Origin: Margaritispora aquatica
Taxonomy: Eukaryota > Ascomycota > Leotiomycetes > Helotiales > Discinellaceae
Assembly: GCA_007644065.1 (NCBI GenBank)
Contig: VJWN01000007.1
Coordinates: 434,001 to 498,000 of the forward strand
DNA: 64,000 nucleotides
Direction: 5' to 3'
In this document: positions 47,584-60,725 of the stretch, in pieces
How positions within the stretch are numbered: the stretch's first letter is position 1
Layout of the letters: every line of letters begins with the position of its first letter
Notes under the pieces: model-generated
The model's input: only the letters and a program-made list of their open reading frames with translations
Told to the model about the DNA's origin: nothing
Databases searched by the model: none
Program-made: the position numbers and the translations under genes

Positions 47584-49351
47584 CTACGTAGCCCATTCCA
47601 CGTTGCCTAGCAGCAAAACGTCATGCGGGGTTTTGACTCCGTAGGTCTTGTCCAGCTCTATCAGGTTGCCCCTGCTAGCAAAGATGTTTTCAGTCAGGAG
47701 CAGGTTGACCTTTTGCATTGGTATCTCGATCGTCTTGAAATCCATTTGCAGATGGTTGTACCTATTGTCTAGCTTTATCCGGTTTCCGCTGCTAGCAAGA
47801 ATTTTCTCAATCTGGAGCAGGTTGCCGTTTGGTATAAGCACCTCGATCTTGCCAACCTCGGACTCACGATGCGCGGGGGACGCTAGAATCTTCACATCTG
47901 ACGCGGCAAGGCTAAATGCGCCATTCTCGATGTTTGAGGAGTCAATATTGATCTTTGACGTCTGAAACGGAGATGGAAAAAAAGGGAAAGTTAGCAAGCG
48001 AACAAGCCTAGACTTTTCCTGCTGATCAAGGAGACTTGGCACTCACCTTGTTAATGTAAAACTGGAGTTTGACTCTGCCCCCATAGGGCTGCTCGATAGA
48101 ACCCTGTGGAAGAAGGCGTTGGACATACTCTTCCCAGTTGAGATATACACAGAAGTCCAAGTTCCATACAGCTTCACCATTAATGATTCGGAGCTTGAGG
48201 TCATGGTCTGCGAGATGCACGTTGATTTCGTCGTGGTGAATATGATGGATAATCAGCAAATCTTCCACCTCTCTAGACCTGATCTCCTTTCGAAAAAGGG
48301 TCTCCCTGACCTTGATCAGGTACTCGAATCCATCGTCGCCCCCTTGTCCGTCAGCATTGCCTTTTCGGGTGACTCCAAACTTGGCACTGAGGCCTGGCTC
48401 GAAGATTCGCTTTGCAATTATTTCATTTGCAATGATGATGCTCACGGTGTGGTCTGTGGGGATGGGAGAGATGTCGCGATGAGCGTCGAAAAAGTCCACC
48501 TTGGTCTGCCCAACTTCAGACGTGCCTCCATAAACCTTCAAGTAGATGGTCAAGATTGGCTTTGCATCCGTGCCGAGGGTGGCAAACATGAATGATTTGG
48601 GCTGTAGGTTGGTATTCTTGTCCCCGCCGTTGTTGATGCGTGCAATGGTGTTTTCGGCCCCGTCCAGATACTGGGCAATCCAGCTCCCGAGGGCTCGCTT
48701 CGCCCCCGCCAAGGTGGCGGCAATTGGACCACTATCGGGCGGAGATTTCAACTTCCAATCCTGGGGGGAGATGCCCCCAAAGTGAAAGGTCAAATGATAT
48801 GTGCCCGGGTCCTTCTTTTGCTGCTCCGTCTCGATGACTGGGAAATGGATCTCCGTGTGCATGGGCTACCAACGAGTCAGCAATAGCAATGAATGAATCA
48901 AAGCGTTCAAGAGCCCAGTCGAGTTATGGACAGTATTGTAAGACTTACGTACCGTTTTTGTGACCACGGCGAGCTCCTCCCGGGTCTTGGGCTTCTCGCC
49001 CGTGGTGTCCTTGCCGAGAATCCCCACGATGGGCACCTCCACCTCGAGATTGTACTTACCTTTGTCGAGCTCCGTGTCCTTGTTATTCCTGCGGATGAGG
49101 CCGCCAATGGGGATAGTCACCAGGGCATGCTTTTCGCGTGGCAAGAACTTGAAGATGGGCCTGTACACCTTCATATGATATTGGGCTGCGCCATCGTCAA
49201 CCTCGAACGGGACTGGATTGTGGATGTCGTCCGATTTCCACATCTTGTCGGTAATGTTTTGGCTCAACGTGTTCAGGTCATAGGACACGGCGACATCCCA
49301 GCCATTCAGGGACTTTTTGCCCTTCATGGCTGCGAGCAACTTTTCTGCCAT
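47584..49351 (-). CDS. Putative TULIP-type P47/OrfX-like protein B
   Basis: Three exons: 49351-48953, 48865-48047 and 47961-47584, with introns of 87 and 85 nt, giving about 531 aa. The ATG at 49351 is the first in frame. The start MAEKLLAAMKGKK is followed by SLNGWDVAVSYDLNTLSQNI. The Gly-Trp-Asp opening and the following amphipathic helix resemble the start of P47/OrfX-like TULIP proteins. The rest is beta-rich (YHLTFHFGGIS, PILTIYLKVYGG, WNLDFCVYLNWEEYV). The C-terminus carries two tandem ~39-residue units sharing the pattern NLL-x3-E-x-I-x-AS-x-GN-x-I-x-LD-x2-Y. No signal peptide. It converges on gene A. The family call is an inference; the exon structure is firmer. Confidence 0.55.
47648..47857. 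repeat. 117-bp tandem duplication inside gene B
   Basis: TTGTCCAGCTCTATCAGGTT from 47648 recurs as TTGTCTAGCTTTATCCGGTT from 47765, offset 117 bp (39 codons), with similarity continuing through GGAGCAGGTTG and CTCGATC. The reading frame is kept. Confidence 0.85.
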
Positions 49352-49792
49352 CGTCAGACGAAGGAAAAAGGGCACAATGATATTCCTAGTGGAGACTGGA
49401 GAGACTGAATTTCGGTTGACCAGATTAATTGGTAGACGTTATTCACACCTTTTATTTGAAGAGGATTGATGATTGATATGTGTGGAGTCAGACATGCCTG
49501 TTAGAACATTTTCAGCTTAATAGAACGTATCCACCTACACCTCAGCTGAAAGAAACTCGCTTAACTTAACTTATCGAAGCTGAAGTATACGTACAGTACA
49601 TGGGCTTAGTGGGGTTTCAATAGTGCAAGCAATAGTTTGGTTCGTTATACACGCCACAACGGCCCGTTCCCGGCTGAGACCCGCTCCCGCTGGCAGGGGA
49701 CGGCGGTAAGCATCAGAAGGGATATATAGATTACGAAGTGTTGTAGCGTCAGTTGATTAAGTTTGTGGTGTATATATAGTAATACCCTCCGA

Positions 49793-49830
49793 CATCCTCC
49801 GCCTTCGGGGCAAGGTAGTTTACTAGCTTA
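49793..49830. repeat. Dispersed direct repeat, copy 2
   Basis: ATCCTCCGCCTTCGGGGCAAGG, then TAGTTTACTAGCTTA; matches 36367-36415 in the same orientation. The pair brackets the TcB-C gene and both TULIP-like genes but not the TcA-like gene. Confidence 0.55.
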
Positions 49831-50186
49831 CATTTCTAGTAGGCCTTTCTACGGAAATGTATCCGTTAAGTATTACAATAACACTGCCTGCTTATGTTCA
49901 CTAACTCAGTTAAGTAATAGCAGTCTAGTGAATCAGAAGTATCACTTTCTACTTTTAATATTTTATAAAAAGGCCCCTTCTATTAAAAGATCACATGACC
50001 ATGTGGCTTGGCAGCTAGGGGCTGCAGATTATAGCTTACTGTAGTGGTTGTTTATACTATTAATCAAGGTCTAAAACTTGTACTCTCTAACCTTTTCCTA
50101 CGCGGCCTTAACTATGTCCCTTAGTCTATTGTAAGATATCGTATCAGGGTAGTAATCCTAAAGATTGTTTTCTATAATATACTATT

Positions 50187-50690
50187 GTAACAGGCAGGTG
50201 GGACAAAAGAAAACAGAATAGAAAGTAAGCCTTTTGCAGACAAAGGTAGAACGAAGGTAAGAAGTAGAATAACCGAACATAACCTTTCACGAGGTTTGGT
50301 TGCGAAGGTTTTATACTCTGGTAGAATCCTAAGGCTATCGTACAAAAATCGAAAGGATTACGAAAAATCCAAGAAAAAGGTGAAAAGAAGCTCCTTGTTT
50401 AAAGCCCTCCCCAAAGCACTCCTTTATAGAGATACGTCCTTACTCCCTCGCGATCCCTACCATATTATGTTCCTTTAATAAGGTTTAAATCAGGGGGGAA
50501 GATGGCCAAAATATTACTATTATCCCTCTGTTTATAAGATTCTTTGTTAGTATCAGTAGCGGACTATCTGGAAGCCCTATCTTATATTAGTTTAACGTAA
50601 ATACCTTTTCTAACCCCAAAGCTTAATATATCTATAGGTTAAAGGTACTATATAGATTCTATAATCTCGATCGTGGTGCTCGAATTTAAA
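50187..50690. mobile_element. Possible degenerate retroelement fragment (weak)
   Basis: AT-rich DNA with no open frame over 60 codons that looks real. The block begins TGTAACAGG, as many fungal LTRs begin with TG, but no matching second LTR, primer-binding site or polypurine tract was found in the window. Confidence 0.2.
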
Positions 50691-51629
50691 GGTTAGTACG
50701 GACGTCGAGTGAGGCATCAGCGTGGTTTGAGACATGAGCTGGCTTTTCAGCTGGCCAATATGACTAAATCAGCTCCTTTGAGATTGCGAGAAGTATAGTA
50801 TAATGTGAAGCCAACGACAGACAACCAAGACCTAAGATATAAGGTAGTTGGAAAGATCAACTGTGTTAGCTTGTATTGGTATCGAGGCTAAGGTAAGTAC
50901 CTAGTTTACCAGATACAGCTCGACAGTACCACAGTACTACCCACAATCTTGAGGAAGCATTACAACATCATTACAACATCTTCGCTCTGTCGAACACATC
51001 TCGGATTCTCTAAGTTCAGGTCTTAGGGTTACGTACAGAGCCCCCAGATAAGATGGATAAAGTAGCCATACCCGTGTAGTGACCCCATCTTGTCAGAAAG
51101 ACTTCACAAATGGAAGAAAAGACACTTGATCTTGATGTCACCCGGCATAGCAAATGAAATGCCCCAACCCACGATCCATTTTGATCTGAATGAAGGGAGA
51201 GAAAAGTAGTTCAAGAAGCACTTCGGACTTCCTGCGGACACCGATGCGTAGCCCCTATAGCGACGACGGACACCACGTACGTACCACTGATGCCTTTATG
51301 ATCATCTCACTTGAGATTGATCAACCAGTAAGGAAGATGTGAGGGCACACTGCTTGTCTTTGAACAAATTATATGTATTGGATGATAGCGGAGATGTAGC
51401 GGATGTTCAGGCTTCTGTGCCCCTAAAGTTCAGCGGACCATCCGCTATTTGCCCCTCATTCCGCCGTGGATGTGGAAACGGCATAACTTCAACCCATCAT
51501 GCCACTGATTCAGATATGGCTGCCATCAGCCATTGTAATGGAATGGCATATATATCCGACCGCAGAACTAATTGATATCATTAAGTAACTCTATAACCAC
51601 TTGCACAACACTAAAGCAACAATATCAAC

Positions 51630-52782
51630 ATGGTCGCGCTAGATATCGTCAATGCATCCAATGCTCGACTTAGAGAGCTTGGTCCTGGGCTTGTAGCTTT
51701 GTTCGGTATGTCCAGAAGATTGCCTTGGAGATGATGGGATAGTCACTAACTATTCATAGTCGGCGGAACGAGTGGGATTGGAGAATTCACGCTCAAGGCC
51801 TTTGTACAAAACTCCGTCTCACCACGCGTCTACTTTGTCGGCCGCTCCAGCTCTGCAGCAGACAGGATCATCAAGGAATGTGCGGATCTGAATAAGGATA
51901 GCAAGGTCGAGTTCTTGCAGGCCAATGTCAGCGAGTTGAAGGACGTCGATAGAGTATGTGGGGAGATATTAAAGAAAGAAGGACAGCTTAATTTGCTGGT
52001 CCAAACACAAGGAAATCTGAACCTGAGAGGTCATGACTGTACGTTCACTACCTCCTCGAGCATCAGCAATTTAGGCAACGTGCTAATAGCCAAATATAGT
52101 ATCACCGGAAGGTCTAGACAGGAAATTCTCCCTCAACTTCTACTCCCGCATGCGATTCATCACGAACCTCCTCCCTCTCCTCAACTCCGCCTCTGCTTCT
52201 CCCCCGCACTTCTCACGCACGCTCTCCGTCCTCGGTCCAGGGCACGAAGGGTCTCTCAACCTCGCAGACCTCAGTCTAAACAACACATTCACCGGCGCCC
52301 GGTGTGCCAACCACTCGATTGTCATGAACGATTTCATGGCCGAGGAGCTAGCGGTTCGCAATCCAGGCACGAGTTTCGTTCACTCGAGCCCAGGAATCGT
52401 GCTCACGAATATTGGGCGTGAATTGCCATTTTGGGCGAGAGCGGGATTGAAGGTCATGACGCCGTTGATGCGTCTTGTGGCAACGAGCCAGGAGGAGACG
52501 GGCGCGAGACAGCTGTTTATTGCTACGAGTGGAATGTTCCCGCCTGCGAAGGTCGCGCTGGGTGTGAAGAACCCCGGTGGTGTTGAGGTTGCAAAGGGGT
52601 TGGAGGTCGCAAGTGGGAGTAAGGGCGAGGTGGGGAGTGGTGCGTATCTTGTGAATTGGGATGGTGAGGTGACGGGACAGAAGGGCTTGTTGGATGGGTA
52701 TAGGAGTCAAGGTGTTTCGAAGACAATTTGGGAACATACTATGGGTGTCTTTGAGAGCGTCGCGAAGAAGAATGCTGTATGA
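51630..52782 (+). CDS. Short-chain dehydrogenase/reductase-like protein with non-canonical active site
   Basis: NAD(P)-binding Rossmann protein; substrate unknown. Three exons: 51630-51705, 51760-52038 and 52100-52782, giving about 345 aa. The nucleotide-binding motif is VGGTSGIGE (about residues 26-34). The sequence then follows SDR order: GRSS near residue 50, QANVSEL near 79, LVQTQGNL near 106 in place of the usual NNAG, and FSLNFYSRMRFITNLLPLL. Where most SDRs have Tyr-x3-Lys this one reads FTGARCANHSIVMNDFM, so the catalytic pair seems missing. The same departure is common among fungal SDR-like proteins of gene clusters, so it may use another mechanism or be non-enzymatic. It is first in a same-strand series with the regulator and two aromatic-degradation genes. 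Confidence 0.85.
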
Positions 52783-53396
52783 GGTGTCTTGTGGGAGCAA
52801 GTTTTTCGGAGGTAGTAGGCCTTCTTGGTCAACCTGGCGTTTTGTATATCATTTGGCTGTAAGTATACCTTTTTGTTCTGTACGTGGAATGTTGATCTTG
52901 GAATTGCAATCACCGGCTATTATTTACCAGCTTCATGACGTTAGAGTTGGTTTATAAGTGCTTACCTGGAAGCGAGCTCTCCTTTCTTTCCTCTGCTGTC
53001 AGTTTGCCGAGGTTAAATGGTCAGATTTCACACTGAAAATCATGGGTCGAACGACAATCATCTCATTCCAGCGTTTTGTTTCAGGATGTTTGTTCCACTC
53101 AAAGAGCCTCCTTCCAAGGATCTATCGACTTGTAGATGCTCCACGTGATAGTCTACCCAAGCCACCACAATGCATGCCCATCTATCTACTCGCCAAAGGT
53201 GCTCTGATCTTAATCAGCATATCAGCACCAAGCACAACAACCTCGATAAGCATTTCTTCTGGGCTCATGCAGAAGATACTTATTACAACTAAATATTTGT
53301 CGTCTTCTCTATGCAATAGTAACACCTATATCCTCTCAAAAACTTTCCTCAAAACATATCACCCCACTCTTGAGGCAAGGACTCCATATTCTGAAT
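52783..53396. other. Intergenic region upstream of the regulator
   Basis: 614 bases, no supported gene; the promoter of the Zn2Cys6 gene must lie here. Confidence 0.4.
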
Positions 53397-55425
53397 ATGG
53401 AGACAACCCTCTCTACAACGAGCTCCACTACAAAAGACCTTAAGTCGGATCCTCAAGTAGCCTTAGCAAATCCAAGAAGAGCTCCAAAATCCCGAGGTGG
53501 ATGTCTAAGGTGCAAAGCGAAGAGGGCAAGCCAATCTTACTATACCAACACACTTGAGTAATTTTCGCTAACCGATCCAACAGCTCAAATGCGATGAAGT
53601 GAAGCCTGAATGTTCAAACTGCTGCAAGAAAGATATCGCTTGTCCGGGATACAAGTCCAAGTCTCTTGTGTGGTCAACTAAGCATGAAAAGACTTTGCTA
53701 GCGAGTCCTCGCATCTCGTTACCCTCATCATCAAGAGAACTTGCTCGGAACTTGGCGAATTCCATCTTAGGCGTAGAGGCTCCGTCTGAGCAAAGCCGAG
53801 ATGTCATTTCATCAGAAGAGGTTGTCACTCAGGAGCCTCTACCAATGCAAAATGTGAATCAATCTCTAGTCGAGCAGACACTGTCGAAGGAACCGACAAC
53901 AGTTACAGATAGTCTCGATGCCATCAGACAACAGCTCAACCGCTCCACAGTTCCCGAGTTTCTACTTCACCTCCCAACAATGCTCGTCGAGTACTACTTT
54001 AGCTACGTATGTCAAATCTTCTCCTCTTTCGACGGGACCATGAACCCATTTCGGTCGACGGTTGGGAAACTCTGGGATGGCTCAGCGCCAATCTACTATG
54101 CGATCCAAAGCATGGCAGCCGCATATCTATCACACCATTTTCCTCGCATGGCACCCGTGGGCGTGCAGATGCAGCGAGAGACTTTCAAATGTCTCTACCA
54201 AGCTGCACAAGCGGGTCGAGATCCACTTGAAAATTTGGATAAGACTCTCCTTACAGTGCTATTAGTCGGTCAAACAACAGCGTGGCATAACCCTAAGGAC
54301 CTCGGGCTTGTGCATCTGAAGACTGCAAAACGGCTCAATAGACGCAGGATAGAGCAGCAGGGTTCAGCGATAGAGAACAAAGCTACACGTCGGCAGAATG
54401 AATTCTTCGAGCAGTGTATTCTCTACTGGGATATGCTAGCCGGCTACGTTGAAGATGACATCGATGAATTCGGCTTCAGCTCCAATGAACACATCCCATC
54501 ATCCTCATCACCGGAGACCACATCCCCATCATCTCCTCCTACTGCAACCGAGAAAGTCTTTCCCCACCCCTGGACAGGCGTCTCTCCCAAAGTCCAAACT
54601 CTCTTCGCGCAAGTCGGTCGTCTCGTACGGAGCCACCGCAAGAACCTTGCCCAAGAAGCAGCTGCATCTCTTGATTTCCTGAACCTCGACTTCGACATGG
54701 ACTTCATCGGCCCTTCGCTTGCAACACTAGATATGACAGCCAAAGCACAAGGCCTCGAGGAAGAATTACTCTCGTTCGAGCCGCCGGAGTTGGGTAGTCT
54801 AGTCGATGCAGGCGACGCTAACACGCCTGTGCAGCAGTACATCCTGCTTGCTGAGGCATTTCGATGTGCCGCGCTGCTGGAGATTTATAGGGTTTTCCCA
54901 GCGGTGCTAGGGAGACGGGTGCCGTTCGCGAGCGATTTTTCGAGAGCTGGAACAGATAACCACGGGCAGTTATCGAACATCCTCCCATTCACAACGCCCA
55001 TCTCCCCACAGGCACCAAACGACTTCCTCGTCTCGCTAGCAATGCACACGCTCTCGCTCCTCGAGAAAATCCCCTCTTCATCCGGGACGCGATGTCTCCA
55101 ACCCATCATTCTCATCGTCGCGGCCAGCGAGCTGCGCTTCTCCATCAATACCTTCCCTTCTACCATCATCAATGACTCCATGGGCATGACAGCCGACCCC
55201 TTTGTAATGAGCAGTCTCACGAGCAGGGAAGTTGAGATTGCAGACGCGAGACGCTTTGCGACTACGCGATTGCAGGAGATGCGGTTGAGTTTGCCGGCGA
55301 AACCGATCCTGAGGGCCGAGAGGCTGGTGTGTGAGACGTGGGAACGGAGTGATGAGGGCGGAAGCGGGGATGTGTTTTGGATGGATGTTATGGACCAGAT
55401 GGGGTGGAAGACGATTTTTGGTTAG
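53397..55425 (+). CDS. Zn2Cys6 fungal transcription factor
   Basis: DNA-binding regulator with a binuclear zinc cluster. Exons 53397-53525 and 53584-55425 give about 656 aa. The cluster is complete only after splicing: C36-x2-C39-x6-C46-x6-C53-x2-C56-x6-C63, with the exon border between Cys39 and Cys46. The intron starts with GC (GCAAGC) instead of GT, with GCTAAC as branch site and CAG as acceptor. The rest fits the Fungal_trans_2 type regulatory domain (FLLHLPTMLVEYYFSYVCQ near residue 165; WDGSAPIYYAIQSMAAAYL). A Ser/Pro/Thr stretch lies at about 345-360. Its place between the SDR and the phenol hydroxylase suggests it regulates them, but that is inference. No binding site was identified. 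Confidence 0.9.
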
Positions 55426-58899
<3,474 letters not shown>

Positions 58900-59616
58900 A
58901 GATGAGTTCGAATGAGAATTTTACTGGATCGTATACAGATTCATATTATATAGCTTACTGTTTTAAGCTACTATTTTATTGTCTTTCCACATGACGTGAT
59001 AGCAAATAGCAGGGCAATCATTGCACATAAGATCGTTTTCAAGCCCAGTTGAGCCGAAATAGAACCAGGAGTCACTAATTCTTTCCTTTGTCGCCCGGTG
59101 ACTTGGATTTCCTTTGACGACACAAAGTCAGAAGTGCCGAGTTAGAAGCCGTATTTTGCATTCCATTTTGATTTTCGGAAATAACGAGATTTCATTTGCC
59201 GGACCTCCCCCAACTATGAGCTCGGCCCCGTCGTCCAGACATTTGCAGGGTAGATTCCCCCAGCTACCCCACAAACACTAAGTCTAGCTTGGTCTGGGGC
59301 AACGATCTCACCTGAACATCACCAATCAACCCTCCTTCAAAACCACTGGCACTTCAAGGCGGCATCGAACTACAATGAGGGGCAGCTGTCGAACCAGAAC
59401 TCTGGAACCATGGTGGACAATGGGGTCTGCTAGAGCTGTATTGCTGACTTGAGATGGGGAGGGAGGATGGCTGTACTTATTGCTTAGAAAGGAGGGTTTG
59501 GATATCTATAATCAGATTACCAGGACAATATAAGACTACATACACAAGAACAACGACGTCTCTAACCAAACTTCATCTACTATACCTACAGCAGCTCTGC
59601 AAAGTATACAAACAAC
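58900..59616. other. Intergenic region upstream of the dioxygenase
   Basis: 717 bases, no supported gene; short leader with CAACATGG context at the next start. Confidence 0.4.
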
Positions 59617-60725
59617 ATGGCAACCAAGGGCCACAGCAACGGCGTAGGAGCAGACTCACGATTCGATCCCAACTTCACACAACATGTAATCGATGCCACA
59701 GGGCCGAACGTACCGCCGCGGACACGCCAATTGATCAGCAGCTTGATCAAGCACGTCCATGATTTCGCCAGGGAGAACGAGCTCACGGTCGACGAGTGGA
59801 TGGCGGGTGTGAACCTCATCAATGAGGCGGGGAAGATGAGTGACGAGAAGAGGAACGAGGGGCAATTGCTTTGTGATGTTATTGGGCTTGAGTCGTGAGT
59901 CCTCTTCTACTTCTACATGGTCAAAAATGCAGAAACACAATCTAACAATCACTTTTTGCACCAACAGACTCGTCGACGAAATAACATTCAAACTCGCCGC
60001 CGAAACCAACGACTCCGCAACTGCGTCCGCAATCCTGGGTCCCTTCTTCCGACACGATGCACCAGTACTGGCCAACGAGTCGAACATCGTGCATGGCGTG
60101 GATGACGGCGAGATGACTTACATGCACGGCGTGGTGACAGATTTGGTGACGGGCAAGCCGGTCCCGGATGCATGGATCGATATTTGGCAGGCGTCGACGA
60201 ATGGACTATATGAGCAGCAGGACCCGAATCAGGTGGAGCATAATTTGAGGGGCAAGTTTAGGACGGATGAGCAGGGCAGGTATTCATTGTATTGCCTGAA
60301 GCCGGTACCATATCCTGTGCCGAATGATGGTGAGTTTCCCTGGGTTTTATGTGAATGGTGAGAAAGTAGTGTTGGGATCGAGACTGATGCGTTGCGTATA
60401 GGTCCTGCTGGGAAACTGCTGGAATTGTTAGAGAGGCATCCATATAGGCCTGCTCATATCCATTTGATTGTAAGCTCTCTTCCCACAAACCCTCTACCCC
60501 AACTTTATTGATACCTCTCAGGTCACGAAAGATGGCTACAAACCAGTAACAACCCAGATCTTCCCAAGAGGTGATAAATACCTCGATAATGATTCTGTCT
60601 TTGCGGTCAAGGACTCCTTGATTGTTGATTTTAATCCACTCAAGGGGAACTCGATAGCGAGCTTGGAGCTGAATTATCCGATTGTGATTGCTCCTCAGAG
60701 TGAGACGCATAAGTATAAGGGCTGA
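59617..60725 (+). CDS. Intradiol ring-cleavage dioxygenase (catechol/hydroxyquinol 1,2-dioxygenase type)
   Basis: Non-heme Fe(III) enzyme that opens a catechol or hydroxyquinol ring between the two hydroxyls to a cis,cis-muconate-type product. Four exons: 59617-59894, 59968-60329, 60402-60469 and 60522-60725, giving about 303 aa, normal for the family. The N-terminal helical dimerisation domain covers about 1-105 (PPRTRQLISSLIKHVHDF). The catalytic part shows ILGPFFRHDAP, AWIDIWQAS and the four iron ligands in order: Tyr174 (GLYEQQ), Tyr208 (PYPVP), His232 and His234 (PAHIH). The 24-residue spacing from Tyr208 to His232 matches the family. Catechol versus hydroxyquinol preference cannot be settled here. 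It is downstream of the phenol hydroxylase, so the two would act in sequence. Confidence 0.94.

Larger units (their letters stand above)
49352..51629. other. AT-rich intergenic region with transposon-like debris
   Basis: Separates the toxin island from the catabolic cluster. The part at about 49760-50690 is AT-rich and lacks coherent open frames. Around 50187 TGTAACAGGCAGGTGGGACA starts a block with purine-rich runs that could be an old retrotransposon end. Copy 2 of the dispersed direct repeat is at 49793-49830. 50690-51629 should contain the SDR promoter. Confidence 0.45.

Noticed and set aside
26807..49351. Bacterial contamination joined to a fungal contig
   Set aside because: Fungal-type introns in all four island genes, including one at each Tc gene end, and direct continuity with fungal genes on both sides argue against it; long reads would settle it.
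48119..49408. Plus-strand open frames of 158 and 171 codons
   Set aside because: They lie antisense to the spliced exons of TULIP-like gene B, whose splice sites and composition are better.
54444..54842. Minus-strand open frame in the Zn2Cys6 gene
   Set aside because: Antisense shadow of the regulator's long second exon.
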